This document shows, piece after piece, positions 1-8,482 of a stretch of 64,000 nucleotides of DNA. Origin of the DNA: M3007 sp031425155 (lineage in GTDB: Bacteria > Bacteroidota > Bacteroidia > Chitinophagales > Saprospiraceae); the NCBI GenBank assembly GCA_031425155.1, contig JANPIV010000015.1, positions 1 through 64,000 on the forward strand, given 5' to 3'. The translations under genes and the position numbers were made by a program. The notes under the pieces are model-generated. The model was not told the DNA's origin. It saw only the letters and a program-made list of their open reading frames with translations, and ran no database searches. Position 1 is the first letter of the stretch; each line of letters opens with the position of its first letter.

Positions 1-360
1 AAGTTGGTGCCAGTCACGCCTGCGCCACTATAAACGCCGCCAACGCCGCTTGGCATCCCACCAGTTAATGTGTAGGTGGTAGAAGTAATGCACTGATTGG
101 TGAGGGTGGTACCCCAAGTCACTACGGGCAGGGCATTCACCGTGATGGTGTTGGTTGTGCTGTTTACACAACCATTCCCATCAGTGTAGGTATAGGTCAA
201 TGTGTGCGGACCCGTGCCGGCCACACTGGCATCGAAGTTGGTGCCGGTCACACCTGCTCCACTATAAACGCCGCCCATGCCGCCTGGCATCCCGCCAGTG
301 AGCGTATAGGTAGTGGAACTGACGCACTGATTGGTTAAGGTGGTTGCCCAAGTCACTACC
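1..360 (-). repeat. Tandem 234-bp coding repeat (78-residue module)
   Basis: The stretch beginning AAGTTGGTGCC at position 1 recurs at 235, exactly 234 bp (78 codons) later. A few synonymous and conservative changes separate the copies. The repeat encodes an Ig-like module of the secreted protein and probably continues beyond the left edge. Confidence 0.85.
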
Positions 361-2087
361 GGCAGCGCATTCACCATCGTCGTATTCGAAGCCGCAGCCC
401 CGATACAACCATTAGTATCGGTATAGTTCACCGTGACCGTTTTGCTGCCGGGGGTGAGCCATTGCAGCGTCACCGTATGGCTACCAATACCGATGTCGCC
501 CGCCGTAATCGTATAATCAGTATTTAAAACACCCGGCACCGTCCAGATATAGTTGGTTTGGCCAGTCTCGGTGGTGTAAGTAACGTCGGTGCTGGCACAA
601 GTGCTGGCACCAGCCGAAGCGGTGAAAGTGGGAGTTGGCAGCGCATAAACGGTCATTACGACAGTACCAACCGCCACCGTACAGCCATTGATATTGGTGA
701 CGTTAACGTTGATCTGGTTACCATTACTTAATATGCCGCTACTATAGGTGTTGGAGGGGCCGTTTTGAACAGGAACATTATTTATAAACTCGTAATTGGA
801 ATATCCGGCAGTGGCCGTAAGAGTCACATTGGTGCCTGCGCAGACGCTATTGTCATCGGCAACCAAAGAAAGGCTGCTGGGCAGGGGATATACTATTATA
901 CTGGGGGTAGTAAAAGTGGCTTTGCATCCATCGGCATCAGTGACTTCTACTTCCACATCATCGAAGCTACTGAGAGTTGAGGTAGTGTAGATATTCGCTC
1001 CTCCAGTCTGAACACTTACACCACTTACTTTAAAATCATAAGTACTAAAACCAGCACTGGCGGTAAAAGTCGCGCTTCCCCCGGCACAGATGCGGCTGTC
1101 ATTGGGGGTATTGCCGGAAGCATCGGTCTCGGTAAGGGTGCCGGTCGGTGCCGGGTTTACCGTCACGGTGACCAGTTTAGTGCCGGCGCAAGCGTCACCA
1201 TCAATTACCTTATACTGCAAATTGATTGTACCTGAAGTTGCCGCAGATACGGTGACGATTTGCGCACTCGCATTAGTCAGGACGACCCCGGTGGCCGAAC
1301 CTGTACCCAGATTGGTCCATTCATGGGAATAAGACATTGCGCCGCCGGAAGGACTGCCGTCAATATTTACGCTTGAACCCGGGCAAGTGATGGCAGTGGT
1401 CGCTCCGCCTGCCGTTGGGGGATTGCTACATAGCTCCAGGGTGCCATTGACTATAAGATCGTTGCCAGGTTGGAAATTCTTCAAAAACCAACTACCCGAA
1501 CTATTGGTCGTTCCCCAGATAACAATTCTGAAAGTTACGGTTGTGCCGCTGGGTACGTTTTGTAAAGCACTCTCCACGGAAAGGTCAATTGAAGCACCCG
1601 CGTTATCACCATTTGCCCAAGTGATAGTAGGGCCAATATCCGTATAGGAGCCATTACCTACCTTATATTGCCACTGTCCCGTCATGGGGCCAGAGCCTGT
1701 TCTGTTTACCTGATAAGGGGCAATATCGAAAAGCGACAGCTTGTAACTGGCTGCCGGGGTAATGCTCAACGTCACATAGTTTCCGTCAGCAATAGCAGTA
1801 CTCAGGCTGCCTCCTCCGCCCAGATCAAAGCCATTGCCACCCCAGGCGTTGCCCAGAGCCGAGCCTGATGTAAGAACGCCCGTACCTCTCACTAAGCTGG
1901 CACTTACAATGCCACTCATATCAATCGTCGTAGCACTGTATGGACTTGGCCCATAACCATTGTCACCCATGATGGGCACGGTACTAAAATCCCAGGCGGC
2001 GAGCTGTCCCCAGGCGGTACTACCCGCCAGTAAGAACATGCTCATTAATACGAGTGGTAATCCACATTTGGAGAAGGTGCGCGGCAT
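1..2087 (-). CDS. Large secreted repeat protein, 3' end outside window
   Basis: An open frame on the minus strand runs from an ATG at 2087 to the left edge without a stop (about 695 codons visible). The start gives a signal peptide ending LAGSTAWGQ; an in-frame ATG at 2135 adds 16 residues. A beta-rich N-terminal region (roughly residues 30-190) is followed by Ig/PKD-like modules with recurring 'VTVN(P/A)LP' linkers and paired cysteines ('SRICAGG', 'NSVCAGT', 'STCASTD'). At the window edge the modules become almost identical 78-residue units containing TLTNQC and YTLTGGMP. Proteins of this type in Bacteroidota are usually surface adhesins or gliding-type T9SS cargo. The C-terminal sorting domain would lie outside the window, so that is inference. 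Function unknown. Confidence 0.8.
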   Translation of the reverse strand, partial: MPRTFSKCGLPLVLMSMFLLAGSTAWGQLAAWDFSTVPIMGDNGYGPSPYSATTIDMSGIVSASLVRGTGVLTSGSALGNAWGGNGFDLGGGGSLSTAIADGNYVTLSITPAASYKLSLFDIAPYQVNRTGSGPMTGQWQYKVGNGSYTDIGPTITWANGDNAGASIDLSVESALQNVPSGTTVTFRIVIWGTTNSSGSWFLKNFQPGNDLIVNGTLELCSNPPTAGGATTAITCPGSSVNIDGSPSGGAMSYSHEWTNLGTGSATGVVLTNASAQIVTVSAATSGTINLQYKVIDGDACAGTKLVTVTVNPAPTGTLTETDASGNTPNDSRICAGGSATFTASAGFSTYDFKVSGVSVQTGGANIYTTSTLSSFDDVEVEVTDADGCKATFTTPSIIVYPLPSSLSLVADDNSVCAGTNVTLTATAGYSNYEFINNVPVQNGPSNTYSSGILSNGNQINVNVTNINGCTVAVGTVVMTVYALPTPTFTASAGASTCASTDVTYTTETGQTNYIWTVPGVLNTDYTITAGDIGIGSHTVTLQWLTPGSKTVTVNYTDTNGCIGAAASNTTMVNALPVVTWATTLTNQCVSSTTYTLTGGMPGGMGGVYSGAGVTGTNFDASVAGTGPHTLTYTYTDGNGCVNSTTNTITVNALPVVTWGTTLTNQCITSTTYTLTGGMPSGVGGVYSGAGVTGTN

Positions 2088-2359
2088 GAGCTCCTGAGAA
2101 TGATTCAGCACCGGGCGCGAAGTAGAAAGAGGCATAAGGAAGAAGTTTTGGTTGGTTTCAAATGTTGATTGTAACCAGGTGGGCAATAGTGTTTTCATTT
2201 GACGGATGCGGTAGAGTTTAATAAGTAATGAATGGATCGAATTATAATCCGGCAGGCACAGATGTAACCAGTTCATTGCGGTACACCGCAATAAATTCGA
2301 CTAGTACGTCGTGCTTTTTTAAGCAAAATTTAATAAGTAAGCAGTGCAGCAGGATTAAC

Positions 2360-2543
2360 TTTTAACAAAAAGAGAGGAGGGCATAAGCAGTGATGCTTAT
2401 ACAGGCAATCCTACAAACAACTTATATTGTTTGTTAAAAGAAATGATATGGGAAATGCGCTACACCAGAGATTAGGAGATTATCAGAAACGGTCGGGTAA
2501 AGGTATTTTAACCAATATACTGCAAAATTGATCGAAATCAAAA
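2360..2543. repeat. Intergenic direct repeat, copy 1
   Basis: Runs from TTTTAACAAAA to GATCGAAATCA. The same order of blocks recurs about 236-238 bp further right: a hairpin-forming CATAAGCA-GTGA-TGCTTAT block, then GATTATCAGAAA, then GGTATTT. This copy also carries ACAAACAA/TTGTTTGT arms that the other lacks. It is non-coding as far as can be seen. Confidence 0.75.
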
Positions 2544-2595
2544 GTATCAATTAATAAACTTAAATTATTGCCGCTAAACAGGCAATAAAGTGAGT

Positions 2596-2781
2596 TTTTA
2601 ACAAAAAATACAGAGGATATAAGCAGTGTTGCTTATATCGGGGAAAACCTGCAGACCGGTTTTACTGCCTGCTAAAAGAGATGGGCTGGACGATGCGTTA
2701 TACGCAAGATTAGGGGATTATCAGAAATGGTTCGGCAAAGGTATTTCAACTAACACATTACAAATTTGACCGAAATCAAGA
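2596..2781. repeat. Intergenic direct repeat, copy 2
   Basis: Diverged partner of the 2360-2543 copy. It carries a perfect 10-bp inverted repeat, GATATAAGCA-GTGT-TGCTTATATC, at the place where copy 1 has a shorter hairpin. It ends within a few bases of the stop codon of the Crp/Fnr gene, so the hairpin could serve as that gene's 3' end or as a protein-binding palindrome. Neither role is shown. Confidence 0.75.
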
Positions 2782-2783
2782 AA

Positions 2784-3347
2784 TTACGTGAGTGAATTAG
2801 AATGTTGCATCCGCGCACGCACCCGGCTCAGGGTAGCTGGATCCAAATTAAGCAGCGACGCAATGTATTTCAAGGGCACCCGTCCATTAAGATGGGGATA
2901 ACAGTCCAAAAACATGTTGTAGCGATTAAAAGCATTTTTATCGCTACTGATTAAATGGTTGTGTTCTAAGACACGTAATTGGTATTCGGCCAGTAAACGG
3001 CCAAAATGCTCTACTGCCGGATCATTTAAATAAGCCTGAAGTAATTGGTCACGTCGGAGTTCTATTACCTCCGACGTTTCTATTGCTTCCAGAAAAGTTT
3101 CATTAGTGGTACCGGTAAAAAAATTCACCGCACAGGAGAATTCATTTTCCACATTGATCCAATAAGTCAGCTCGCACTCATCTACGCAAGAGAAGTTGCG
3201 CATGGCTCCCTTTCTTACATAGAACAAATTAACCGGCGAAAGGCTGTCTGAAAACAGATGCCCGCGTTTGTAAGTCCTCCTTGTGCCTAAATTAAGAATC
3301 TGGTCGAGGACTTCTGGCGGCATGTCAAAGGGTTTTAATGCTTTCAT
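2784..3347 (-). CDS. Crp/Fnr-family transcriptional regulator
   Basis: A 187-residue protein. Residues about 15-110 resemble the cyclic-nucleotide-binding beta-roll, with 'FYVRKGAMRNF' typical of the Bacteroidota branch. The C-terminal part 'VPLKYIASLLNLDPATLSR' is the winged-helix recognition region seen in this branch. It is slightly short but within the size range of these regulators. No Fnr-type cysteine cluster is evident, so the signal it senses is unknown. It stands alone, with more than 650 bp of spacer on each side. The target could be its own region or the duplicated palindromes just downstream; that is speculation. Confidence 0.88.
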   Translation of the reverse strand: MKALKPFDMPPEVLDQILNLGTRRTYKRGHLFSDSLSPVNLFYVRKGAMRNFSCVDECELTYWINVENEFSCAVNFFTGTTNETFLEAIETSEVIELRRDQLLQAYLNDPAVEHFGRLLAEYQLRVLEHNHLISSDKNAFNRYNMFLDCYPHLNGRVPLKYIASLLNLDPATLSRVRARMQHSNSLT

Positions 3348-4038
3348 ACACTGGTTGAGTTTATGGTTTATTGCAATAACAATAAAAATTCACAAGCGAA
3401 TACAGTGGGGCGCAATCTGGTCGCAGGTGGAGTCACAGATTGAATAAGCAGTTCCTTAGGCAGAAAAGCCACTTAGAAAAATCGCAGAAAATGAAAAAGG
3501 AAGGATAGCAGTTGCAAAGAAAGGCGAGAACAAAGGTATTATTCAAAGACAGAAAACGAGAACTTCCCCCTGAATTTGAACACAGTATTTATGGACAATA
3601 AGATTTTTTGTGCTTGAAACAATAAAAATACGCGATAAAATAACCATTTTTGCCCTTCTTTTTCGTAAATTTATTTTTGGATTTCCCCTCATTTTAAATA
3701 GCACGTAATAAATTCCTATTAAATAACAAAGATGCTACACGTGCAGCGGAAAAAAACAGGTCATCCCCGCTTAAATGATGTAGAAATATAGGCACTCACC
3801 CGCCGCCGCCTGCACTAGCAATACCTTAGATGCCTGCATTCCGAAGGTTGTAAGGCATACGCCGCCCCAAACACAGCGGTCTGGATTGGCCGCAACCCCG
3901 TCAGTGCAAAAGGCATAGCGAATACCATGTGACTGAATTTGACGAGCGAAAAATAGTTTTTCATACGGTCGGGAGAACAGGGCAACGACCCAAACGGTTT
4001 AGCAAAACTTTATAAACCCCGCTACACGGACTTATAAA
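3348..4038. other. Long spacer without a recognised gene
   Basis: About 700 bp between the divergent Crp/Fnr gene and fabH. The first half is AT-rich and the second more GC-rich. I see no ORF with credible codon use and no RNA gene. The only clear signal is the fabH promoter box at its right end. It should also hold the promoter of the Crp/Fnr gene. Confidence 0.5.
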
Positions 4039-4046
4039 TACCTTTG
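4039..4046 (+). promoter_or_regulatory. Bacteroidota -7 box for fabH
   Basis: TACCTTTG matches the TAnnTTTG consensus and lies 31 bp before the chosen fabH ATG. An in-frame TTG at 4044 falls inside this box, which argues against it as the translation start. No convincing -33 element was assigned. Confidence 0.6.
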
Positions 4047-4076
4047 CGTCCGTTAATCAGTAAAAACATCGTAAAC

Positions 4077-5069
4077 ATGCCTAATAAAATACGCGCCGCC
4101 ATCACCGGCGTACAAGGATGGGTCCCCGAAGATCGCCTGACCAATTTCGACCTCGAGAAAATGGTGGATACCAATGATGAGTGGATCGTCAGCCGGACGG
4201 GTATTCGGGAACGGCGCATTTTGCGCACGCCGGGCTGGGCCACCAGCGATATGTGCGCCGAAGCAGTACGCGGACTTTTGCAAAAAACGGGCGTAAAACC
4301 AGGCGAAATTGATCTCATTATCGTCGCCACCGTCACTGCCGATATGGTCTTTCCAGATACCGCCAATACCGTCTGCGACAAGGTAGGGGCCAAAAATGCC
4401 TTCGGATTCGACCTCAACGCGGCCTGCTCGGGCTTCCTGTTTGCGCTCTCCACGGGTGCCCAATACATTCAAAATGAGACTTACAGCAAGGTCATCGTGG
4501 TGGGCTCCGACATGATGTCGTCTATCATTGACTATACCGACCGCAATACCTGCGTCATCTTCGGGGACGGTGCAGGAGCCGTACTGCTGGAACCTCGCCG
4601 CGATGGAACCGGTATTCAGGATTTTGTGTTGCGGGGCGATGGTGCCGGACGGCATCTGCTGCACATGAAAGCCGGGGGATCGCTGCGCCCGGCCAGCCAC
4701 GAGACGGTGGACAACCACGAACACTATGCCTATCAGGATGGCAAACGCGTGTATGTACACGCCGTGAAGGGGATGACCAGCAGTGTGGAAGAGGTCATGC
4801 GGCGCAGCAAACTCACCGCTGATGATGTCGCCTGGATCGTGCCGCACCAGGCCAACATGCGCATTATCAATTCCGTAGCCGAACAACTGAACTTCCCGAT
4901 GGAGCGCGTCATGGTCAATATTGAAAAATATGGCAATACCACCGCCGCCACCCTGCCACTCTGCCTGTGGGAATATGAAGACCGCCTGAAAAAAGGAGAC
5001 AATATTATCCTGACGGCTTTCGGTGGCGGGTTCACCTGGGGCGCGCTGCATTTGAAATGGTCGTATTGA
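4077..5069 (+). CDS. fabH: Beta-ketoacyl-ACP synthase III
   Basis: A 330-residue protein, the usual length for FabH. It condenses acetyl- or branched acyl-CoA with malonyl-ACP to start fatty acid synthesis in the cytoplasm. The triad is visible: Cys117 in 'NAACSGF', His257 in 'PHQAN' and Asn287 in 'YGNTTAA'. The start is ATG 4077 because earlier in-frame codons lie within the promoter box. The gene is not in a fab or plsX cluster; it is followed by an S23-type gene and a sensor kinase. Acyl substrate preference (straight or branched) cannot be read from the sequence, though Bacteroidota often make iso-fatty acids. Confidence 0.96.
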   Translation: MPNKIRAAITGVQGWVPEDRLTNFDLEKMVDTNDEWIVSRTGIRERRILRTPGWATSDMCAEAVRGLLQKTGVKPGEIDLIIVATVTADMVFPDTANTVCDKVGAKNAFGFDLNAACSGFLFALSTGAQYIQNETYSKVIVVGSDMMSSIIDYTDRNTCVIFGDGAGAVLLEPRRDGTGIQDFVLRGDGAGRHLLHMKAGGSLRPASHETVDNHEHYAYQDGKRVYVHAVKGMTSSVEEVMRRSKLTADDVAWIVPHQANMRIINSVAEQLNFPMERVMVNIEKYGNTTAATLPLCLWEYEDRLKKGDNIILTAFGGGFTWGALHLKWSY

Positions 5070-5073
5070 TGAA

Positions 5074-5118
5074 AGGGCAAGGAGCAAAGGGCAAAAAAGC
5101 AAAAAGGCAATAAGCAAT
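5074..5118. repeat. Purine-rich arm of inverted repeat around S23 gene
   Basis: A stretch rich in AAAGGGCAAAAAAGC motifs directly after fabH. It is nearly the reverse complement of the pyrimidine-rich stretch at 5588-5625, so the S23-type gene lies between two inverted arms. Similar motifs form a hairpin at 53815-53886. Confidence 0.6.
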
Positions 5119-5222
5119 TGGAGTACAATAACATCCTTATTCTTACTGGGGCAACAGGGCAGTTTCATTAGTGCTTTGAAATGTGAGCAAGAGAACGATT
5201 TTTTCACTTAAAACTAAATAAA

Positions 5223-5588
5223 ATGGCTGCTTCTACTTTTCGGGATATGACTGTTTACAAAAAATCTTTTGCGCTGGCAATGGAAATCTTTGAACTAAGC
5301 AAAACCTTCCCTGCTGAAGAAAGATATGCGCTGATTAGTCAAATCCGGCGTTCATCCCGGGCAGTTTGTGCCAACAGTGCGGAAGGTTTTCGGAAAAGGC
5401 AGTATCCTGCTCATTTTGTTGCAAAAGCCTCCGATGCAGATGCCGAGAACACAGAAACCCAAGTGTGGCTGGATTTTTCGCTCAAATGCCAACACATTGA
5501 CCAACTACAATGGGAAACATTGACTCAAAAAAGCGAAGAAGTTGGACGCCTCATTCACCACATGATCCTCCATCCCGATAAGTATTAG
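5223..5588 (+). CDS. Four-helix bundle protein, S23 / 23S rRNA intervening-sequence type
   Basis: A 121-residue protein starting 'MAASTFRDMTVYKKSFALAM'. It has the family's helical pattern, with 'ISQIRRSSRAVCANSAEGF' and the 'NTETQVWLDFS' segment. Family members occur in rRNA intervening sequences, beside diversity-generating retroelements, and very often as scattered stand-alone chromosomal genes in Bacteroidota. The molecular role of the stand-alone forms is unknown. Here it sits between fabH and a sensor kinase and is bracketed by an inverted repeat, consistent with insertion as a unit. No rRNA or reverse transcriptase is nearby. Confidence 0.9.
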   Translation: MAASTFRDMTVYKKSFALAMEIFELSKTFPAEERYALISQIRRSSRAVCANSAEGFRKRQYPAHFVAKASDADAENTETQVWLDFSLKCQHIDQLQWETLTQKSEEVGRLIHHMILHPDKY

Positions 5589-5625
5589 TTTGCTTTTTGC
5601 TTTTTTGCCTTTTGCCCCTTGTTTC
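5588..5625. repeat. Pyrimidine-rich arm of inverted repeat around S23 gene
   Basis: TTTGCTTTTTGC and TTTTTTGCC motifs that mirror the arm at 5074-5118. As RNA this could also act as a U-rich 3' end for the S23-type gene. It ends just before the kinase start. Confidence 0.6.
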
Positions 5626-5630
5626 TTATC

Positions 5631-7019
5631 ATGCAGATACGCACCCGGCTCACCATGCTTTATTTGCTCAATGCAGCGGGCATTCTGGCCGGAGTGCTAT
5701 TGGTGGCGTACGGAATTTACAAGACCCGCACCGAAGAGGCCTTCTATGATGGGCTGCGCTCGAAGCTGGATATGACGATGCAAACCGCGTTGCGCAATCC
5801 CGCCGCGCTGCACGTTTTGCGGCCCGACTGGCTCCCGCCGGAAGGCGATACCCTCCCTTACCGGGATAATATCAGTGTCTTCAATGAGGCGTATGAACGG
5901 ATTTTCGCCGTGCGTCCCGACATGGCACCGGTATCCGTAAAAGTGTTGCAGGATATTTATACCCAAAACGAAGTGCGCTTCCGGCACTACAACCTGCGCG
6001 GCCTCGGGCAACTGGCTACGCAACCGGGCAACCGCTCCTACGCCGTCGTGGTCGAAGGCTATTGTGATCCCACCGGCCTGAATGATCTGGCTAAAGTGCT
6101 GATTATCAGTTTTCTGGGTGGTCTGGTCCTGATGGCAGTGTCGGGCTGGTATTTTGCCGGTCAGGCCCTGGTGCCCGTCTCGCGTATGATGCAGGAGGTA
6201 CAATCGCTCGAACCTACCGACTTGCACCGCCGCGTCGTCACCGGCCAGCAGGGCGACGAAATCAGCCGCCTGGCCGAAACGTTCAACGCCCTGCTGGATC
6301 GGGTGGAGCAGGCTTTTCGGATGCAACGGCTTTTCCTTTCCAATGTATCGCACGAACTCAAAAATCCGCTCACCGCCATTCGTACTCAACTGGACGTGAG
6401 CCTGCAGCGCGAACGCGACCCGGCTACCTACCGGCGCACCCTGCAAAGCATACTGGAAGACGTGAACGCCATGACCGAAGTGGAAGAGAACCTGCTGCAA
6501 CTTGCCCGCATTTATAATGCCCCGACGACTATTCCGCTGGCCCCCGTCCGCCTGGATGAATTGCTTTGGCAGACCAAAGCCGGACTGCAAAAACGCCGCC
6601 CCGACTACAAGGTGGCCCTGACTTATGGGGCCATGCCGGATAGGGAAGAAGACCTCTGGGTGCAGGCCAACGAGCCGCTGCTGCGGACCGCCCTGCTCAA
6701 TCTGCTGGACAATGGCTGCAAATATTCGCCCGACCAGCAAGTCCAAGTAAGTGCCCGCTTCCACACCGATGGGGCGCACGAGGTGGAGGTGCGCAATGGG
6801 GGCCCCGGTATTCCGCCCGACGAGCTGCCACTACTTTTTGAACCGTTTTTTCGCAGCCCCCGCCACCTGGCCCTGCGCGGCACCGGCATAGGCTTATCGC
6901 TGGTAAAAAATATTCTGGCGTTGCACCACATCACCCTCACGGTACACAGCCCGCCGGAAGGAGGCGCAGTGTTTCGGCTGGTTTTTCCAAACACAGCAAA
7001 ACCGCATAATTTGCCATAG
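5631..7019 (+). CDS. Membrane sensor histidine kinase
   Basis: A 462-residue protein. Membrane segments lie at about residues 10-30 and 150-172, with an extracytoplasmic sensor region between. Next come a HAMP linker (around 'LHRRVVTGQQGDEISRLAE'), a HisKA dimerisation helix with phospho-accepting His241 in 'SHELKNPLTA', and an ATPase domain with 'NLLDNGCKYS' and the 'GTGIGLSLVKNI' G-box. ATG 5631 (MQIRTRLT) is chosen over an upstream in-frame start that lies in the repeat arm. No response regulator gene is adjacent, so it is an orphan here. The ligand is unknown. Confidence 0.92.
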   Translation: MQIRTRLTMLYLLNAAGILAGVLLVAYGIYKTRTEEAFYDGLRSKLDMTMQTALRNPAALHVLRPDWLPPEGDTLPYRDNISVFNEAYERIFAVRPDMAPVSVKVLQDIYTQNEVRFRHYNLRGLGQLATQPGNRSYAVVVEGYCDPTGLNDLAKVLIISFLGGLVLMAVSGWYFAGQALVPVSRMMQEVQSLEPTDLHRRVVTGQQGDEISRLAETFNALLDRVEQAFRMQRLFLSNVSHELKNPLTAIRTQLDVSLQRERDPATYRRTLQSILEDVNAMTEVEENLLQLARIYNAPTTIPLAPVRLDELLWQTKAGLQKRRPDYKVALTYGAMPDREEDLWVQANEPLLRTALLNLLDNGCKYSPDQQVQVSARFHTDGAHEVEVRNGGPGIPPDELPLLFEPFFRSPRHLALRGTGIGLSLVKNILALHHITLTVHSPPEGGAVFRLVFPNTAKPHNLP

Positions 7020-7024
7020 TTTTG
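7017..7024 (+). promoter_or_regulatory. Possible -7 box overlapping the kinase stop codon
   Basis: TAGTTTTG fits TAnnTTTG, and its first three bases are the TAG stop of the sensor kinase. It lies 31 bp before the ATG at 7055, the same spacing as the fabH box, so it may drive the HExxH protein gene independently. Confidence 0.4.
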
Positions 7025-7054
7025 CCCATACATAACCAATAACTGTTCTACAAT

Positions 7055-8113
7055 ATGCACTTACCCACCATTGCGCGCACCTTTCTGTGCATAGTTCTTT
7101 TCGCCGTCGCTTGTACGGCCCAAAATCCCATCCAGGAAGTCCGGGTGGACGACAAAAAAGTAGTCCTGCTGCTCGATAGCACCGCTGCTGCCCAGGCCAT
7201 CACCACGGATCGGTATGATCGGTATTTCGACCTGGTGACCGCTTCCGAAATGTCTGTGCAGATGAAAAAACCGCTGAAAGCAGACGACACCCGCGCCACG
7301 TTATTACCGGCTTACCGGGAATTTTTGAAAAGCGATGTGGCCGGTTTTACTTATGCCGAGTCCAAATTCGTTTCCGAAATAATCGTGAAAGCCTACAGCA
7401 CAGTGCACTCGTTTGCGCCGGGCATTTTTCCTGATACGCTGAAACTGATCAAAACCAAAGGCCGTCACTACGGGGATGGTGTCTGGTACACCCGCGAAAA
7501 CTGCATCATCATTCCGGCCAATGAACTGGAAGCGAAGAAAAATAATGCGTTCGCGACCACCATATTTCACGAGTTGTTTCACGTGTATTCGCGACTGAAT
7601 CCCGCTAAAAGTGCCGAGTTGTATAAACTAATTGGTTTTTCCGCTATTGGCCTCGACAAGTTGCGCCTGCCTGCGGGCCTCGCTGCGCGGGCAATGTACA
7701 ATCCCGACGGAGTGGATTTTGCCCAAAAAATAACCCTGCGCAAAGAAGACGGGACAACTTTAGATGCCGTGCCGATTATTTATTCCAAACAGCTGGGTTT
7801 CCAGCCCGGACAAAATGAATTTTTTGGCTACGTGGAGTTCAATATTTTCCCCATTACCCGCAGCGACGATGGCAGCTGGCAGGTCGGCGTACAGGACGAT
7901 GGCTTTAGCAGCCCGCTCAAACTGGATGCGCTGCCCGATTTTTACCGCCAGATCAAGGACAATACCGGCTATATCATCCACCCCGACGAGGTGCTGGCCG
8001 ACAATTTTTCTTTCATTATGGTGGAAAAAAACAGCCCGTTGTACACCCAGAAATTTTCTGCCGAAGGCAAAAAACTACTGGCCGATATGAAGGCCGCGCT
8101 GCAAAAAAGGTAG
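7055..8113 (+). CDS. Exported protein with HExxH zinc-peptidase motif
   Basis: A 352-residue protein with an N-terminal export signal (about residues 5-22, ending near 'ACTAQ'; signal peptidase I or a weak lipobox are both possible). The motif 'TIFHELFHVYSRLNP' holds His172, Glu173 and His176, the zincin arrangement. It is preceded by 'YTRENCIIIPANEL'. A third zinc ligand is not obvious. The rest is not assignable to a named family. Likely a periplasmic or surface-exposed metallopeptidase-like protein; the substrate is unknown. It starts 35 bp after the sensor kinase gene, so co-regulation is possible. Confidence 0.7.
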   Translation: MHLPTIARTFLCIVLFAVACTAQNPIQEVRVDDKKVVLLLDSTAAAQAITTDRYDRYFDLVTASEMSVQMKKPLKADDTRATLLPAYREFLKSDVAGFTYAESKFVSEIIVKAYSTVHSFAPGIFPDTLKLIKTKGRHYGDGVWYTRENCIIIPANELEAKKNNAFATTIFHELFHVYSRLNPAKSAELYKLIGFSAIGLDKLRLPAGLAARAMYNPDGVDFAQKITLRKEDGTTLDAVPIIYSKQLGFQPGQNEFFGYVEFNIFPITRSDDGSWQVGVQDDGFSSPLKLDALPDFYRQIKDNTGYIIHPDEVLADNFSFIMVEKNSPLYTQKFSAEGKKLLADMKAALQKR

Positions 8114-8156
8114 AGGTATTCTAGGCAGCAGCTATAAAATTAACTCTGAATATTTT

Positions 8157-8482
8157 GAGGCTGTCTCACAAGTCATTTTGCGGTTTTTATTAAGAATTAT
8201 GTACGGTGTTTAGGCAAATAAACATGAGTCATCCCGAATTTTTGTAATTGAGGCGGGCTGGGGCAGCGCCCCACAATATTGGTAGTAAAAAATCGAATAA
8301 ATACCAATTGGAGGTGCAGCGCACCGGAATATATTTCGGTGCGCTGCACCTCCAACACTGGTTGATATGCCATTTAATACCAATATTTCGCCGCGCTGCG
8401 GCCAACCCAGTCAATCTATAAAATTCGGGATGACTCATATTGCCGTAAATACTAATATAATTCTGATTTATAAGACAGCCTC
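8157..8482. mobile_element. Non-autonomous palindromic element, outer shell
   Basis: Bounded by GAGGCTGTCT at 8157-8166 and AGACAGCCTC at 8473-8482, perfect 10-bp inverted ends. The next bases remain partly complementary inward. The end GCTGTCTCAcAAGTCA recurs near 37914 as a lone end (reverse complement of TGACTTATGAGACAGC). There is no coding capacity. IS-like ends with no transposase suggest a MITE or a deletion relic. No target duplication was recognised. Confidence 0.55.
8223..8439. repeat. ATGAGTCATCCCGAATTTTT-type inverted-repeat element, copy 1
   Basis: Left end ATGAGTCATCCCGAATTTTT from 8224; right end AAATTCGGGATGACTCAT at 8421-8438. Inside is a cruciform with arms at 8310-8326 and 8337-8353 (GGAGGTGCAGCGCACCG and its complement), flanked by a second pair, AATATTGGTA and TACCAATATT. 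Same ends as the elements at 22894-23107 and 49763-49978, but a different interior. Confidence 0.8.

Larger units (their letters stand above)
2136..2783. other. AT-rich spacer with two related ~185-bp copies
   Basis: No convincing gene. The spacer lies between the divergent side of the repeat-protein gene and the end of the Crp/Fnr gene. Most of it is a diverged direct repeat, listed separately. Any promoter for the repeat-protein gene should lie at 2090-2350. Confidence 0.6.

Noticed and set aside
765..1868. Several plus-strand frames of 60-90 residues at the left edge
   Set aside because: They lie opposite the long repeat protein, which has a signal peptide and regular modules on the minus strand.
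4053..5207. Long minus-strand open frames across fabH (384 and 133 residues)
   Set aside because: Antisense shadows of a gene with clear catalytic motifs; no family resemblance and unusual composition.
8229..8438. A 69-residue frame inside the 8.2-kb palindromic element
   Set aside because: Spans the inverted repeats; the reading frame is a by-product of the palindrome.
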